A stretch of DNA of 64,000 nucleotides from Vibrio sp. Of7-15 (GCF_022347565.1 NZ_JAKRGH010000033.1:1-64000); one strand, 5' to 3'; shown: positions 43,855 through 52,981, numbered from the stretch's first letter. The notes: generated by a model from the letters alone, not told the origin. Translations and numbers: made by a program.

Positions 43855-44665
43855 ATTACCTTTGGAATTTCCATTTCCTGATCATATCAAAACCGTCATT
43901 TGCTGTGATTTGGATGAAACCTATATTCCTTTTGAATCAAAAAATAAACCCAAAGGTGGCGTAGAACTCCTTGAAGAATTTCTATGTTCCGAAGGTAGTC
44001 ATAAAGGAATGCTATTAGGTTGGATTACGGGTACCAATCGTGAATCAGCGTTAAGAAAAGCTCATAATTATATTAAAAGAAGCCCGAATTTTATCTGCTG
44101 TAGTTTAGGCACAGAATTTTATTGGATCAAAGGTGGTGTACTTACACCTTCAGATTCTTGGAAGAAGAGAATTATCCAATCTGGATACGAAGAAAGTAAA
44201 ATTTTTAATATCGTTAAATTGGCAAAAGATAATGGTATTGATCTCGTGAAACAACCGGATGACTACCAAGGCGATTTTAAAAAAAGCTTTTACTACACAA
44301 TAAATGAAAGTATGGATGCAGATTTTGCTTGGCTAAAAGAAGCAGCCAAACAGGCCAGTAGCCGTGTTGTCTTTACCCGATGCAACCCAGCAGCAGGAGA
44401 TCCAGAAGATTGTTTCGATGTGGAGTTCATACCTACATGTTGCGGTAAAGATGAAACGGTATCATTTATCATTGATGAACTTAACGTTAAGAAAGACTCA
44501 ATATATGCTTTCGGAGATAGTTGCAATGACTTTCCGATGTTTAAGCGGTCTGGTCACGGCTATTTAGTTTCAAACGCCGACCCTGAAGCAGTAAAACAAC
44601 ATGGGACCAATTTAGACAAACCGTATTGTCATGGAATTTTAAGTGTATTAAAAGGCATTAAGTAA
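43838..44665 (+). CDS. ntdB: NtdB-like kanosamine-6-phosphate phosphatase
   Basis: HAD-superfamily IIB phosphatase expected to remove phosphate from kanosamine-6-phosphate. The 275-residue protein starts MNSLAKLPLE and carries motif I CCDLDETYIPF (Asp nucleophile plus second Asp), motif II WITGTN, and motif IV FGDSCNDFPMFK. NtdB-specific RCNPAAGDPEDCFDVEFIP with a nearby GKDE is also present. ATG 43838 lies inside the end of ntdA (17-bp overlap) and has a GAGG ribosome site, so the two are translationally coupled. Cof-like or sucrose-phosphatase-like activity would be the default, but its context and the NtdB motifs favour kanosamine. Confidence 0.85.
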   Translation: MNSLAKLPLEFPFPDHIKTVICCDLDETYIPFESKNKPKGGVELLEEFLCSEGSHKGMLLGWITGTNRESALRKAHNYIKRSPNFICCSLGTEFYWIKGGVLTPSDSWKKRIIQSGYEESKIFNIVKLAKDNGIDLVKQPDDYQGDFKKSFYYTINESMDADFAWLKEAAKQASSRVVFTRCNPAAGDPEDCFDVEFIPTCCGKDETVSFIIDELNVKKDSIYAFGDSCNDFPMFKRSGHGYLVSNADPEAVKQHGTNLDKPYCHGILSVLKGIK

Positions 44666-45681
44666 TGATTATTGGAATTATCGGGTGCGGTGGAATTTCC
44701 CGTGCACATATAAAAGCTTTATCACATATTAAATCCGTTAAGGGCATTGCTTTATACGATATTAACGAACAGCAAATGAGGGATGCGAGTGAAGAATCTC
44801 TACTCCCCGTACGACTGTATTCTACAATAGATGAATTAGCTTTAAATTGCCAAGGCGCCATTATTTGTAACCCAAATAATTTACATGTTCAAAGTGTTGA
44901 AGAGTTACTAAAAACGGCATCAATTCCAATTGTATGCGAAAAGCCGTTATCAAACGATCTTTCTTCTGCAGAAAAATTGGTTAACATGGTCGACACTAAA
45001 AGTATCGTTTCCTTTAATTATCGATATAACAAAGTCATCAAAGAGATCAAGGCAACTCAAGATAGTTATGACTTGGGTAAACTGAATTATTTTAGAGCCG
45101 AGTTTAACAAAAAATCTGCCGTCACTAGAACGCATTTAACTTGGCGAGACTCAGGAGTGAATAAAGGCAGCAGTGGCGCATTAGGTGACCTTTCTTGCCA
45201 TTTACTGGATCTATTCTGTTTTCTTTCTTCTGATGAGATATGTATTGATACCGTAAAAGTAGTGAAGGGAACTAGGGTTCGTAATAAAGAGGGTGGCCAA
45301 GTCGAAGTCGATGATAATGGCTATGTTTTCGGCCAATCAAATTCTGGTATTAATTTTAAAATTAAATCGAGTAAATCCGAAGACGATGAAAATCTTGGAT
45401 TGCATTTAAAGTTAATATATGAAAAAGGAGAGGTACTCTACTCTACTCGACAAGAAGATTGTTTAAAATTATCACTATTTGATAGCCTAGGAACGAAAGT
45501 CATAAAATTTAATAGTGAAAAACTAATTTCAGATCCAAAAAATGAGCTCCCTTTTTGGTCTGACTCATTTTATCATATGCTTTCTGACTGGTGTTCATCC
45601 ATAAATAGTGGCAATAGCTCACTTAACTTACCTCTTATTAAAAATGGCCTAAAAATACAAACTATTTTAGAAAAGTTTTAG
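44665..45681 (+). CDS. ntdC: NtdC-like glucose-6-phosphate 3-dehydrogenase
   Basis: NAD-dependent Gfo/Idh/MocA oxidoreductase. In the NtdABC pathway NtdC oxidises glucose-6-phosphate at C3. The 338-residue protein has the Rossmann start MIIGIIGCGGISRAHIKAL, the EKP motif in VCEKPLSND and the catalytic-region segment SSGALGDLSCHLLDLFCFL. The start overlaps the ntdB stop by one base (TAATG). An AAAGG ribosome site lies upstream. It follows ntdA and ntdB in the same order as in B. subtilis. The specific substrate is inferred from the trio, because Gfo/Idh enzymes vary widely. Confidence 0.82.
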   Translation: MIIGIIGCGGISRAHIKALSHIKSVKGIALYDINEQQMRDASEESLLPVRLYSTIDELALNCQGAIICNPNNLHVQSVEELLKTASIPIVCEKPLSNDLSSAEKLVNMVDTKSIVSFNYRYNKVIKEIKATQDSYDLGKLNYFRAEFNKKSAVTRTHLTWRDSGVNKGSSGALGDLSCHLLDLFCFLSSDEICIDTVKVVKGTRVRNKEGGQVEVDDNGYVFGQSNSGINFKIKSSKSEDDENLGLHLKLIYEKGEVLYSTRQEDCLKLSLFDSLGTKVIKFNSEKLISDPKNELPFWSDSFYHMLSDWCSSINSGNSSLNLPLIKNGLKIQTILEKF

Positions 45682-45690
45682 GGTAATGAT

Positions 45691-45957
45691 ATGGACTATA
45701 ATTTATATGTCGGATTTTTTGCGGCATTTTTTACGACATTTGCCTTTGTTCCACAAACCATAAAAACGCTAAGAACAAAAAATACAGATGGTATTTCTTT
45801 GTTAATGTATACCATGTTTATTATTGGTGTTATCTCTTGGGTCTTTTACGGTTATTTAAAAAGTGATATTGCCGTTCTCTCTGCTAATATCATTACTTTT
45901 GTATTGGCTTTTCCTGTTTTGATAATGGTTATCTCTGATAAAAAAAGGAATAAATAA
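45691..45957 (+). CDS. SemiSWEET sugar transporter
   Basis: 88-residue three-helix PQ-loop protein of the SemiSWEET type, which dimerises to form a sugar channel. Key features are AAFFTTFAFVPQTIKTLRTKNTDGISLLMY (PQ motif), IIGVISWVFYGYLKSDIAVLSANIITFVLAFPVLIM, and a basic end. It starts 10 bp after ntdC and precedes a strong terminator, so it is the last gene of the ntd operon. This placement suggests it may carry kanosamine out of the cell or glucose in; that is inference. I recall no such partner in B. subtilis. Confidence 0.88.
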   Translation: MDYNLYVGFFAAFFTTFAFVPQTIKTLRTKNTDGISLLMYTMFIIGVISWVFYGYLKSDIAVLSANIITFVLAFPVLIMVISDKKRNK

Positions 45958-45974
45958 TGAGAGCAGGAGCGTAA

Positions 45975-46124
45975 TCATTAGTTCTACCAGCACCTAAAGT
46001 CGACTTTAATCAAGTGAAGGTTAGGCTTTTAGCCAACTTCACTCAAGAACGGCTTACCTACCTGACTGAGCTGGATCAATCAAACAAGAGGCCTATCATA
46101 CTAACTTATAGTCACAGTATTTAG
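45975..46124 (+). pseudogene. Open stretch without a start after the ntd operon
   Basis: A 49-codon open frame runs to TAG with no start codon. It reads LVLPAPKVDFNQVKVRLLANF and continues TQERLTYLTELDQSNKRPIILTY, which has coding-like residues. It may be the tail of a decayed gene, or chance; no family recognised. Confidence 0.2.
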
Positions 46125-46135
46125 GTTAAAAGATA

Positions 46136-46184
46136 GCTTGCCCACTTAGCTTGTTTAAAGCACTGGGCAAGCATTGTTTTTTTT
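46136..46184 (+). terminator. Strong terminator of the ntd operon
   Basis: GCTTGCCCA (46136-46144) pairs exactly with TGGGCAAGC (46164-46172), and TTTTTTTT follows at 46177-46184. The spacer between it and the next gene (46185-46538) holds no ORF and is AT-rich toward the end. Confidence 0.92.
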
Positions 46185-46538
46185 CAACCTCATTCGCGTA
46201 TTCACTACCGAGCCCGCTGAGTACAACAACCTCGTTGCCGCATCGAGATATAGATGTTGATTTTTGCTACTCATATAACAAGTATTAGCCGTGTTGCTCT
46301 CCATTAATTCCATATTAATAGTAATGCTTTCCTACACTTACACAGGTTTAATTCACGAAAGAAAATAATATCAATGATAAAAGTTAGAGCACAAACCTAA
46401 TAAATCATAGTTGGTTAAACACTTCATCTCACTCCCTTCTTGAACTGACACCAAAAAATACAAATGGCAATTGAATTTCGTTATATAGGTTGAGAGATTT
46501 TAGGTCCATTTTATTTATTTTTAGATATTTTATATTTT

Positions 46539-47468
46539 ATGAACGAAAAAAAGGCCACGTTTAAAGTCTCGGTAGTTATTCCAACTTACAATTGTCCGTT
46601 ATTATTAGAAGAGTCAATTAAATCACTTTGTAACCAAAGTATTCCAAAAGAAGATTTCGAAGTTATTATTAGTGACGATGGTTCAACATGCGATAATCAA
46701 TCAATTATTGATAAATACAATAACAAGTTAAACCTCCAATATACATGGCAAGAAGATCTCGGTTTTAGAGCCGGGGCAGCGCGAAATCGTGGGGTTAGCC
46801 TTTCTACTGGTAAGTATATTATTTTTATTGATTCTGGAGTTTTATTAGAAGAAAGTGCGCTAAAGTACCATATTGAATCTCATGAAAAATCAGATAATAA
46901 AGTGATTATTGGCTATGTCTATGGGTACATGTCTGAGCACTTAGAAAAAAGCTGGGGAATAAACCCTAACTTATCTGAAACTTCCCCCACTCTTCCGGAA
47001 CAGCAGGTCAGCAAGCTAATAGATATAATGAGAATGAACCTTATTCTTGATGTAAGAGAGGGCCGCTATTTACGTTACGGCGATGACATTAACAGTTGGC
47101 CAGTTCCTTTTGATATTTTCTGGACATGTCATGTTTCTATGGAAAAATCTTTATTCGAAAAAGTGAAAGGCTTTGATGAAAGCTTTAATAAATGGGGAGG
47201 TGAAGATTTCGAGTTAGGGATTCGATTACATAAAAGCCCGGTATACTGGGAATTAAACCGAGATTGCAAATCCATCCATTTAAGCCATGATCATGAAATA
47301 GAAAACACGTCAAAAATCAACTTCAGAATTAAAGAAACACTCTCTGAGATGATTAACCGACATCCAATCCCAGAAGTTCAGTACTACATAAACAGTGATA
47401 ATCAAGGCCTGATTGATGTCAATGGCTATGCAATAAAACAGTCATTAGCAATCAAAGAAGAAACATAA
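46539..47468 (+). CDS. Family 2 glycosyltransferase
   Basis: 309-residue GT-A-fold glycosyltransferase. It has the GT2 start VSVVIPTYNCPLLLEESIKSLCNQ, the DDGS motif (IISDDGSTCDN), a DxD-like segment replaced by IFIDSGVLL, and in the C-terminal half a galactosyltransferase-like acceptor motif VKGFDESFNKWGGEDFELGIRLHKS. No membrane helices, so it is soluble or peripheral. The gene has its own promoter region after the ntd terminator and no ribosome site is obvious. It could glycosylate kanosamine or a surface polymer, but no link beyond proximity exists. Confidence 0.82.
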   Translation: MNEKKATFKVSVVIPTYNCPLLLEESIKSLCNQSIPKEDFEVIISDDGSTCDNQSIIDKYNNKLNLQYTWQEDLGFRAGAARNRGVSLSTGKYIIFIDSGVLLEESALKYHIESHEKSDNKVIIGYVYGYMSEHLEKSWGINPNLSETSPTLPEQQVSKLIDIMRMNLILDVREGRYLRYGDDINSWPVPFDIFWTCHVSMEKSLFEKVKGFDESFNKWGGEDFELGIRLHKSPVYWELNRDCKSIHLSHDHEIENTSKINFRIKETLSEMINRHPIPEVQYYINSDNQGLIDVNGYAIKQSLAIKEET

Positions 47469-47739
47469 AGAAAAGACCACTTTTTGCATATGTTTTTAGT
47501 GAAGATTTTGATCACTTTTAATAATAGTGGCCAATCTATTTTGGTCACTTCTCTTTTAAGCGCTTTATTCAGCTAAATGATATCAATTTTAATAAACCAC
47601 TCTTACTCTATAAATCAACAATATAAATGTCATTAGGATCAATGTTGCGTTTATGTTAACCCACATCTCTTTTATATCGCCGTCATCCTAGGTAACATAA
47701 CGGTTTCCTTGCAATAGCCGAGCAGCATAGAGGTATAAT

Positions 47740-49380
47740 TTGAATTATTTATCAACAATGACGGTTCGCAGCCGATTGACTTTTGGTTTTGGGGTCATAC
47801 TGGCCCTAATGATTTTACTCACCATAATAGGTATTCAAAAAGTTAATTTTATCGACCGAACATTAGCTGAAATCACCGATGTTAATTCAGTAAAACAAAG
47901 ATATGCCATCAACTACCGAGGCAGTGTTCACGACAGAGCCATTGCAATTCGAGATGTTTCTGCCGCTAGAAATCTACAAGAAGTGAACTCTTTTGAAAAA
48001 ACCATTCATGAGCTTGAAGCTTTTTATCGAGAATCAGAGCAGAAAATGAATGATATGCTCAATAGTGGCGTTAACTTTTCGGCTAAAGAGCGAGATATTT
48101 TAAGAAAGATTGATGATATTCAACGCCATACGCTCCCTCTGATTGATGAAGTACTTGCTGCCAAGAAAAATATGGAGCCAGCCACGGACATCATTCTGGA
48201 TCAAGTCAGGCCAGCCTTCATTACCTGGTTAGACACCATTAATGAATTTATTGATTACCAAGAAGCCCAAAACCAAACGTTAACGCCAGAAGCAATAGCG
48301 GTTGCTGGTGGTTTCCAAAACCTGATGATGATTCTGAGTGCATCTTCTTTACTTATCTCTGTGATCGTTGGCCTATTGATAGAGAAAAGCTTCCGAAATT
48401 CACTGGGTGGTGAGCCTTATGTCGCTCAATCTAAAATCAAACAAATGGCACAAGGGGACCTAACAGAAAGAATGTCTAACCCCTACAAAGGCAGTATTTT
48501 AGATTCCTTATCCGACATGGGTGAAAAAATAACTAGCATCGTCAGCAATATTGTTGGTGCCTCTAACAGCCTTGCGGTTCAAATTGAAGAAGTCTCACAA
48601 GGCTCCTCCCACGTATTAGAATCGGCAACACATCAGGCCAACTTAACCCAAACAACAGCGGTAAAACTGGATGAGATGCGCCACAGCATAGATCAAGTGG
48701 CCTCTATCGCGACTCATACTGAAGAGAACTCAGAAATGACCGTCGATTTTGCCAAAGAAGGCCGCAAAATTGTCAATGAAGCGGCGCAAGAGATGGAAAA
48801 AATCTCGATTACCGTTAACTCTACCGTTCAACAAATAGAACAATTAGAAAGCAAAACAAAAGAGATCGGTAGCATCGTAAATGTGATCAGTGAGATTTCA
48901 GATCAAACCAATCTGCTAGCACTGAATGCCGCGATAGAAGCAGCACGAGCTGGCGAGTCTGGCCGAGGCTTTGCTGTTGTTGCTGATGAAGTCCGAAGCC
49001 TAGCGCAGCGCACCAGTGACGCGACTTCTCAAATCGGCACCATGATCACTGAAATCCAAACGGAAACCGCCGCCTCTGTGGTGGCAATGAACACAACCCA
49101 GCCTCAAGTAGAAAGCGGTAAAGCCCAAACGGAGAGCGCGTCTGAGCTACTGCAAAACATTGAAAAGCAAGCGGGGGATTCATTAGAAAAAGTGAAAGAA
49201 GTCGCTTTGGCAGCCTCGAACCAAGTACTGGTTATTGGGGATGTGTCTCAGGCAATGACCAATATTTCTGAGATGTCCGGTCAATCCATTACTCGAATGC
49301 AGCAAAATGATCAAGCTACCGATACGTTAAATGAGTTAGTTGCACAGTTAAAACAAGAAGTCTCTTATTTCAAAGTCTAA
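47740..49380 (+). CDS. Methyl-accepting chemotaxis protein
   Basis: 546-residue membrane chemoreceptor. It has TM1 at about 14-29 ([18 protein letters not shown]), a periplasmic four-helix-bundle ligand domain (about 30-190), TM2 at about 195-212 ([19 protein letters not shown]), a HAMP-like linker, and the cytoplasmic signalling domain with hairpin tip [41 protein letters not shown]. The start is TTG 47740, which has an AGAGG ribosome site; the in-frame ATG at 47758 is the alternative. No C-terminal NWETF-type pentapeptide is seen. Ligand unknown. Confidence 0.92.
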   Translation: MNYLSTMTVRSRLTFGFGVILALMILLTIIGIQKVNFIDRTLAEITDVNSVKQRYAINYRGSVHDRAIAIRDVSAARNLQEVNSFEKTIHELEAFYRESEQKMNDMLNSGVNFSAKERDILRKIDDIQRHTLPLIDEVLAAKKNMEPATDIILDQVRPAFITWLDTINEFIDYQEAQNQTLTPEAIAVAGGFQNLMMILSASSLLISVIVGLLIEKSFRNSLGGEPYVAQSKIKQMAQGDLTERMSNPYKGSILDSLSDMGEKITSIVSNIVGASNSLAVQIEEVSQGSSHVLESATHQANLTQTTAVKLDEMRHSIDQVASIATHTEENSEMTVDFAKEGRKIVNEAAQEMEKISITVNSTVQQIEQLESKTKEIGSIVNVISEISDQTNLLALNAAIEAARAGESGRGFAVVADEVRSLAQRTSDATSQIGTMITEIQTETAASVVAMNTTQPQVESGKAQTESASELLQNIEKQAGDSLEKVKEVALAASNQVLVIGDVSQAMTNISEMSGQSITRMQQNDQATDTLNELVAQLKQEVSYFKV

Positions 49381-49431
49381 GATAAATAAAGCCCTAAAAA
49401 CGGCATAAACCACTACTTTCATGACAATAAA

Positions 49432-49469
49432 AAGAACCCGATAAGCACTCGCCTATCGGGTTCTTTTTT
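49432..49469. terminator. Bidirectional terminator between the chemoreceptor and YjiH genes
   Basis: AAGAACCCGATA (49432-49443) pairs exactly with TATCGGGTTCTT (49454-49465), flanked by A and T runs, so it can serve both converging genes. Confidence 0.95.
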
Positions 49470-49489
49470 CTTACTCGATTCTTGCGTGT

Positions 49490-50863
49490 TTAGAATATCG
49501 CGTGAGCCACTAAAACAATAATTGGTAAAGTCACCAGCGTTCTTAGTAAGAAGATAGCCACTAACTCGAAAAAGTTGATTGGCACCTTGCTGCTTAAAAT
49601 CACCGAACCGGTTTCAGACATGAAAATCAGCTGAGTCACAGAAAGTGCAGCAACCACGAATTTGGTTAAGTCAGCGTCGATGGTGGATGCCGCAATAATA
49701 GACGGTACATACATATCGGTAAAACCAACTAACATGGTTTGTGCCGCAGCTGGCGCTTCAGCTACATTGAGCATTTCTAACAAAGGCACAAACGGAGCAC
49801 CTAACAGAGAAAACAGCGGTGTTGTTTCGGCAACCACAAGACCCAGTGTACCGATGGCCATCACCACAGGCAGAACACCAAACACCATATCCAGTGCGTT
49901 ATGAACACCTTCTTTTGCCACCGAGCCTAAGCTTTTTACTTTGTTCGCTCTTTGCAGCGCAAGTTCAAGACCAAACCCAACGGTCGATTTCCCTTCTGGA
50001 ACTAACTCATCGTCTCTGTTTGGCTCAGTGCCATCAATATAAAGGTCTTTTTTGTAAGACAGAGGTGGCAAGAACTGGATCACCATTGCCGCCACGACAC
50101 CCGACAAACAAATAGCAAAGTAAAAAGGGACAAAGAAGTTCTGAAGACCAACTTGAGTTAAGACCACCAGCGAGAACGAAATACCCACAGGTGAGAACAT
50201 GGTTGCAACAACCGCCGCTTCACGTGCCGTGTATTTTTTATCTTCGTATTGTTTGCTGGTCAGAATAACACCCACCGTACCATCACCTAACCATGAAGAC
50301 ATGCAATCAATCGCTGCTCTGCCTGGCAGACGAAATACAGGGCGCATGAACTTACTCATCATAGTCCCCAGTAGCTCAAGAAAACCGAAATTCAGTAGCA
50401 ACGGCAGCAACAAACCCGCAAGGAAAAAAGTCACCAATAACGAAGGCAGTAAATCGTTCAGTACCAAGCCGCCTGTGTTACCGTTCCAAATCACCTCAGG
50501 ACCGACTTGATGGAGCGCAAGCAATGTAAATACGGCACCTAATGAACGAATCACAAGCCAGGTTGGAGTCAATACAAACAGTCTGGTCAGCAATGGAGAT
50601 TGTGTGACAAAAGAGGGCTTAATAAGACTGGCTGCAACGGATGCGAGCGCCGAAAAACAGATCACTGCGGTTACGGTTGGCAAAATCGCCTCACCCAATA
50701 CCGCTTTTACCCCTTTCGCCATCAATGCAAGTGGGAAAGTAAAGTTACCATTGTAAGTCAATGGCGCAAGGAAAAAAAACAGACCTAATAAAGAAGGAAT
50801 CGCAAACATCAGCAGATTCCGATTGGTTTTATGGCTCTCTTGTGTGAGAAGTGTATCGCTCAT
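49490..50863 (-). CDS. YjiH family membrane protein (nucleoside-recognition/Gate domain)
   Basis: 457-residue integral-membrane protein with about ten helices of the YjiH type, which carries Gate (nucleoside recognition) domains. Recognisable segments are SWLGDGTVGVILTSKQYEDKKYTAREAAVVATMFSPVGISFS and GFTDMYVPSIIAASTIDADLTKFVVAALSVTQLIFMSETGSVIL. Function unknown; it may transport purine-like or carboxylate substrates. A single leftward gene, converging on the chemoreceptor with a shared terminator. No ribosome site stronger than TAGGGAG is seen before ATG. Confidence 0.88.
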   Translation of the reverse strand: MSDTLLTQESHKTNRNLLMFAIPSLLGLFFFLAPLTYNGNFTFPLALMAKGVKAVLGEAILPTVTAVICFSALASVAASLIKPSFVTQSPLLTRLFVLTPTWLVIRSLGAVFTLLALHQVGPEVIWNGNTGGLVLNDLLPSLLVTFFLAGLLLPLLLNFGFLELLGTMMSKFMRPVFRLPGRAAIDCMSSWLGDGTVGVILTSKQYEDKKYTAREAAVVATMFSPVGISFSLVVLTQVGLQNFFVPFYFAICLSGVVAAMVIQFLPPLSYKKDLYIDGTEPNRDDELVPEGKSTVGFGLELALQRANKVKSLGSVAKEGVHNALDMVFGVLPVVMAIGTLGLVVAETTPLFSLLGAPFVPLLEMLNVAEAPAAAQTMLVGFTDMYVPSIIAASTIDADLTKFVVAALSVTQLIFMSETGSVILSSKVPINFFELVAIFLLRTLVTLPIIVLVAHAIF

Positions 50864-51426
50864 CTGACGACTCCCTAGATGACTATAACATCACTATTTA
50901 TGAATAACTTTTCAATAAAAGCGATTATATCGACAAAAAAATCCAACGCAAGATCAATTTGCAATTTTATTCACTACTTTCAAATAAGAAAACAAAATCA
51001 GTCACTACTTAAACAAAGGATAACCACAGTTTATAAATATAAGGAAACAAATATCTACTCTGCTTATGTTTAGGAAAAAAGAGCCTTTAACACTGACATT
51101 AAAAGGCTGATTAGATAACTATTTAAGTGACTTAATGATGGGAATTTGGAAGAAAAATGTCATACCGCCTGTTGAAGAAAGCTCGATATGCCTGAGCACT
51201 TCAACCAAAAAGCCATCTTCATTGATGGAAAACTTCCATGTATGACAAAAAAGAATAAAAATTCAATGATGACACTATAGCCAACGGCTGAATATGTTGA
51301 TTTAATACGCCGTCAAAGAACGCCAATGGAAACATTAAAAGATGTGAAATTGATCTGACAAGCGCCATGTCAAAAATGGGTAACTGTCAGATCCAGTCTG
51401 GACTAGTACACCTAAATTAGTGCAGA
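50864..51426. other. 563-bp spacer with a hairpin and a transposase remnant
   Basis: AGCCTTT (51081-51087) pairs with AAAGGCT (51102-51108); read leftwards it is followed by CTTTTTTCC, giving a candidate leftward terminator. From 51281 to 51358 an open frame without a start reads PTAEYVDLIRRQRTPMETLKD. This matches the C-terminal RTPMETL-type ending of some IS3/IS481 transposases. The rest is AT-rich. Confidence 0.4.
51281..51358 (+). mobile_element. Remnant of an IS transposase 3' end
   Basis: The 25 codons before the TGA at 51356-51358 include RQRTPMETLKDVKLI, resembling the tail of IS3/IS481-like transposases, where RTPMETL is followed by DGK-W-EK. A frame change gives out at the tail. 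No inverted terminal repeat pair was found. Confidence 0.35.
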
Positions 51427-51924
51427 TTATTGTCTTTGACCGTTTTTATACGTTCTTTTTTCTTTAACGCTTCCATCTTCATTAAAATATGTCCACTCAC
51501 CTTCTGGATGACCATTTTTTAAATATGAAATCCGTTCTATGGCACCGCCTGGATAATAGCTCACCCATTTTCCTTCTGGCTCACCCGCCTCGTAACGGCC
51601 TTTCTCTTCTATACTGCCATCTTCATAAAAGGTCGTACTGGTTCCGTCTGGTTTACCGTTCACATAGCTGACACTCTTCATCACCTTGCCATGAATATCA
51701 TAGGTAATGACTTCTCCTTGAAGCAACCCTGCCTCAAGATGGCCTTGAGCTCTCACTCTTCCCTGACTATCTTTATCAAGAAAAATTCCCGTATACGGCT
51801 CTTCATTGTGATAAATCACATTTCCCCTTGGCTCAAGATCATCATAGAGTACAGTCTCTCCAGCGGAACTATAGCCTGTCAATAAAGCGCCTAACATACC
51901 CAGAACCAAAGTACCTTTACGCAT
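51427..51924 (-). CDS. Exported MORN-variant repeat protein
   Basis: 165-residue exported protein with a signal peptide (MRKGTLVLGMLGALLTGYSSA). The rest is built from MORN_2-type repeats (PF07661): GNVIYHNEEPYTGIFLDKD, VKSVSYVNGKPDGTSTTFYEDGSIEEKGRYEAGEPEGKWVSYYPGG and LKNGHPEGEWTYFNEDGSVKEKRTYKNGQ. Such proteins are often labelled YwqK-like antitoxins in databases, but secretion makes an antitoxin role unlikely here; adhesion or surface binding is as plausible. Stands alone, leftward. AGAGGGGAA precedes the ATG. Confidence 0.8.
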   Translation of the reverse strand: MRKGTLVLGMLGALLTGYSSAGETVLYDDLEPRGNVIYHNEEPYTGIFLDKDSQGRVRAQGHLEAGLLQGEVITYDIHGKVMKSVSYVNGKPDGTSTTFYEDGSIEEKGRYEAGEPEGKWVSYYPGGAIERISYLKNGHPEGEWTYFNEDGSVKEKRTYKNGQRQ

Positions 51925-52178
51925 TCCCCTCTCCTTTTCGTTCTTTACTATTAGAATTCTCTGTCTTTTTAAGTATCAATTGCGAGTACCAGACAGTGCT
52001 CACTTTAAAACGATCGAGACTAAATCGAATTATCATCTATATATTAACCGGCTCATCGCTCCGTTTTATACTTTTAAACTAGATAACCTGAATTCGGGAT
52101 AAAAACTGAATGGAACTAAAAGCTGGTTCTGCGATCAGATCTTTCGACCAAGAAGGATTTATCACAAAGGAACCAGCT

Positions 52179-52253
52179 ATGCGTAAGTTAGTAAATATTG
52201 CGTCTGTTGAAAAAGCAGGATTAATGATAATGGCTAAAGCCGATCTAAGGTGA
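52179..52253 (+). CDS. Possible 24-residue small protein
   Basis: ATG 52179 follows AAAGGAACCAGCT. The product MRKLVNIASVEKAGLMIMAK ends four residues later in DLR and is followed immediately by a terminator-like hairpin. Ribosome site, ORF and hairpin together look like a compact transcription unit. It may be a small protein, a leader peptide or a gene remnant. No family. Confidence 0.3.
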   Translation: MRKLVNIASVEKAGLMIMAKADLR

Positions 52254-52255
52254 AT

Positions 52256-52277
52256 TAGCCCCGTACTAAAGGGGCTA
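52256..52277 (+). terminator. Terminator-like hairpin after the mini-ORF
   Basis: TAGCCCC (52256-52262) pairs with GGGGCTA (52271-52277), followed by TTATTCTAATT. It ends 6 bp before the converging phosphatase gene's stop, so it may also act on that gene. Confidence 0.6.
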
Positions 52278-52282
52278 TTATT

Positions 52283-52891
52283 CTAATTAATATCACACAC
52301 GATTATTGCTACATCATCAGGATAACGCCCAGAGGGAAACTGTACCAAATCTAATAAACGGGGAATGCATTCTTTCGGTGTATAGGTACGCACAATGGAT
52401 GCAATATCCGCCATTTTTGCATACTTAAACAATCCGTCAGAACCAAGGATTAACTTCCCTGTCGTTTTCATTAAACCTAGAGATTTCGGCACTGAAGAAG
52501 CAGATCCTAAAAGAGGTTTTCGAACCTGCCCCTCTGTCAACTCACATAGATCATTACTTTCTATTACCCAAGCTTCACTATCCCCAACACTGGCACTAAA
52601 AACGGAGTCGCCTTGAACAGCGACTATCACCGCAGTCGTCTCACCCGATTGAGGAGACTTATAAATGTGGTTATCAGCGAACATTAAAAAATCACAAAGA
52701 AGGTCAGGAGATAATTTTTCAGGTTGATTATTAAAATAGCGTGCAGCAAGAATAAGCAAATCATCAGCAGCCTCTGCACCGCCACCAATTCCCCCAGCGC
52801 CGTCCGCCACCAAGAATAATTGAAAATCACCACAATGGGTAACTAAGGTTCTATCTTCTCGACCTATTTGTATTTCAGCAAAATCTAGCAT
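52283..52891 (-). CDS. PP2C-family protein serine/threonine phosphatase
   Basis: 202-residue metal-dependent phosphatase of the PPM/PP2C family. Motifs are FLVADGAGGIGGGAEAA (metal-binding Asp and Gly), SASVGDSEAWVI, LILGSDGLFKY, and the closing DDVAIIVCDIN (metal Asp). It is shorter than typical PP2C (about 240), missing the N-terminal GxRxxNED strand in strict form (reduced to QIGREDRTL). A truncated gene (52898-52981) lies directly upstream; its AAGGAG serves as the ribosome site. The kinase or partner is not in the window. Confidence 0.85.
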   Translation of the reverse strand: MLDFAEIQIGREDRTLVTHCGDFQLFLVADGAGGIGGGAEAADDLLILAARYFNNQPEKLSPDLLCDFLMFADNHIYKSPQSGETTAVIVAVQGDSVFSASVGDSEAWVIESNDLCELTEGQVRKPLLGSASSVPKSLGLMKTTGKLILGSDGLFKYAKMADIASIVRTYTPKECIPRLLDLVQFPSGRYPDDVAIIVCDIN

Positions 52892-52897
52892 TAAAAC

Positions 52898-52981
52898 TTA
52901 CTCCTTCAGTTTCTCTTTTGCAGCAGCTATCCATTCATCGCTTTCGATATCCGATACGGCTTCTACCCAAGGAATTACAAC
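52898..52981 (-). pseudogene. 3' remnant of a gene upstream of the phosphatase
   Basis: On the minus strand the 27 codons before the TAA at 52898-52900 read VVIPWVEAVSDIESDEWIAA, then AKEKLKE, and are preceded by an in-frame TGA. The peptide looks coding and ends 7 bp before the phosphatase ATG, as a coupled upstream gene would. The rest of that gene is missing and no family is recognised. The remainder of the gap to 53303 shows nothing else except the colA terminator. Confidence 0.4.

Larger units (their letters stand above)
51925..52282. other. 358-bp spacer holding an inverted repeat and a mini-ORF
   Basis: AGCTGGTTC (52121-52129) is exactly reversed as GAACCAGCT (52170-52178). The second arm touches the ATG of a 24-codon ORF (52179-52253) with an AAAGGAACC ribosome site. 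A hairpin follows (52256-52277). See the separate entries. Confidence 0.45.

Noticed and set aside
51427..51924. MORN-repeat protein as an antitoxin
   Set aside because: It has a signal peptide and no toxin gene next to it, so the common database label is not supported.
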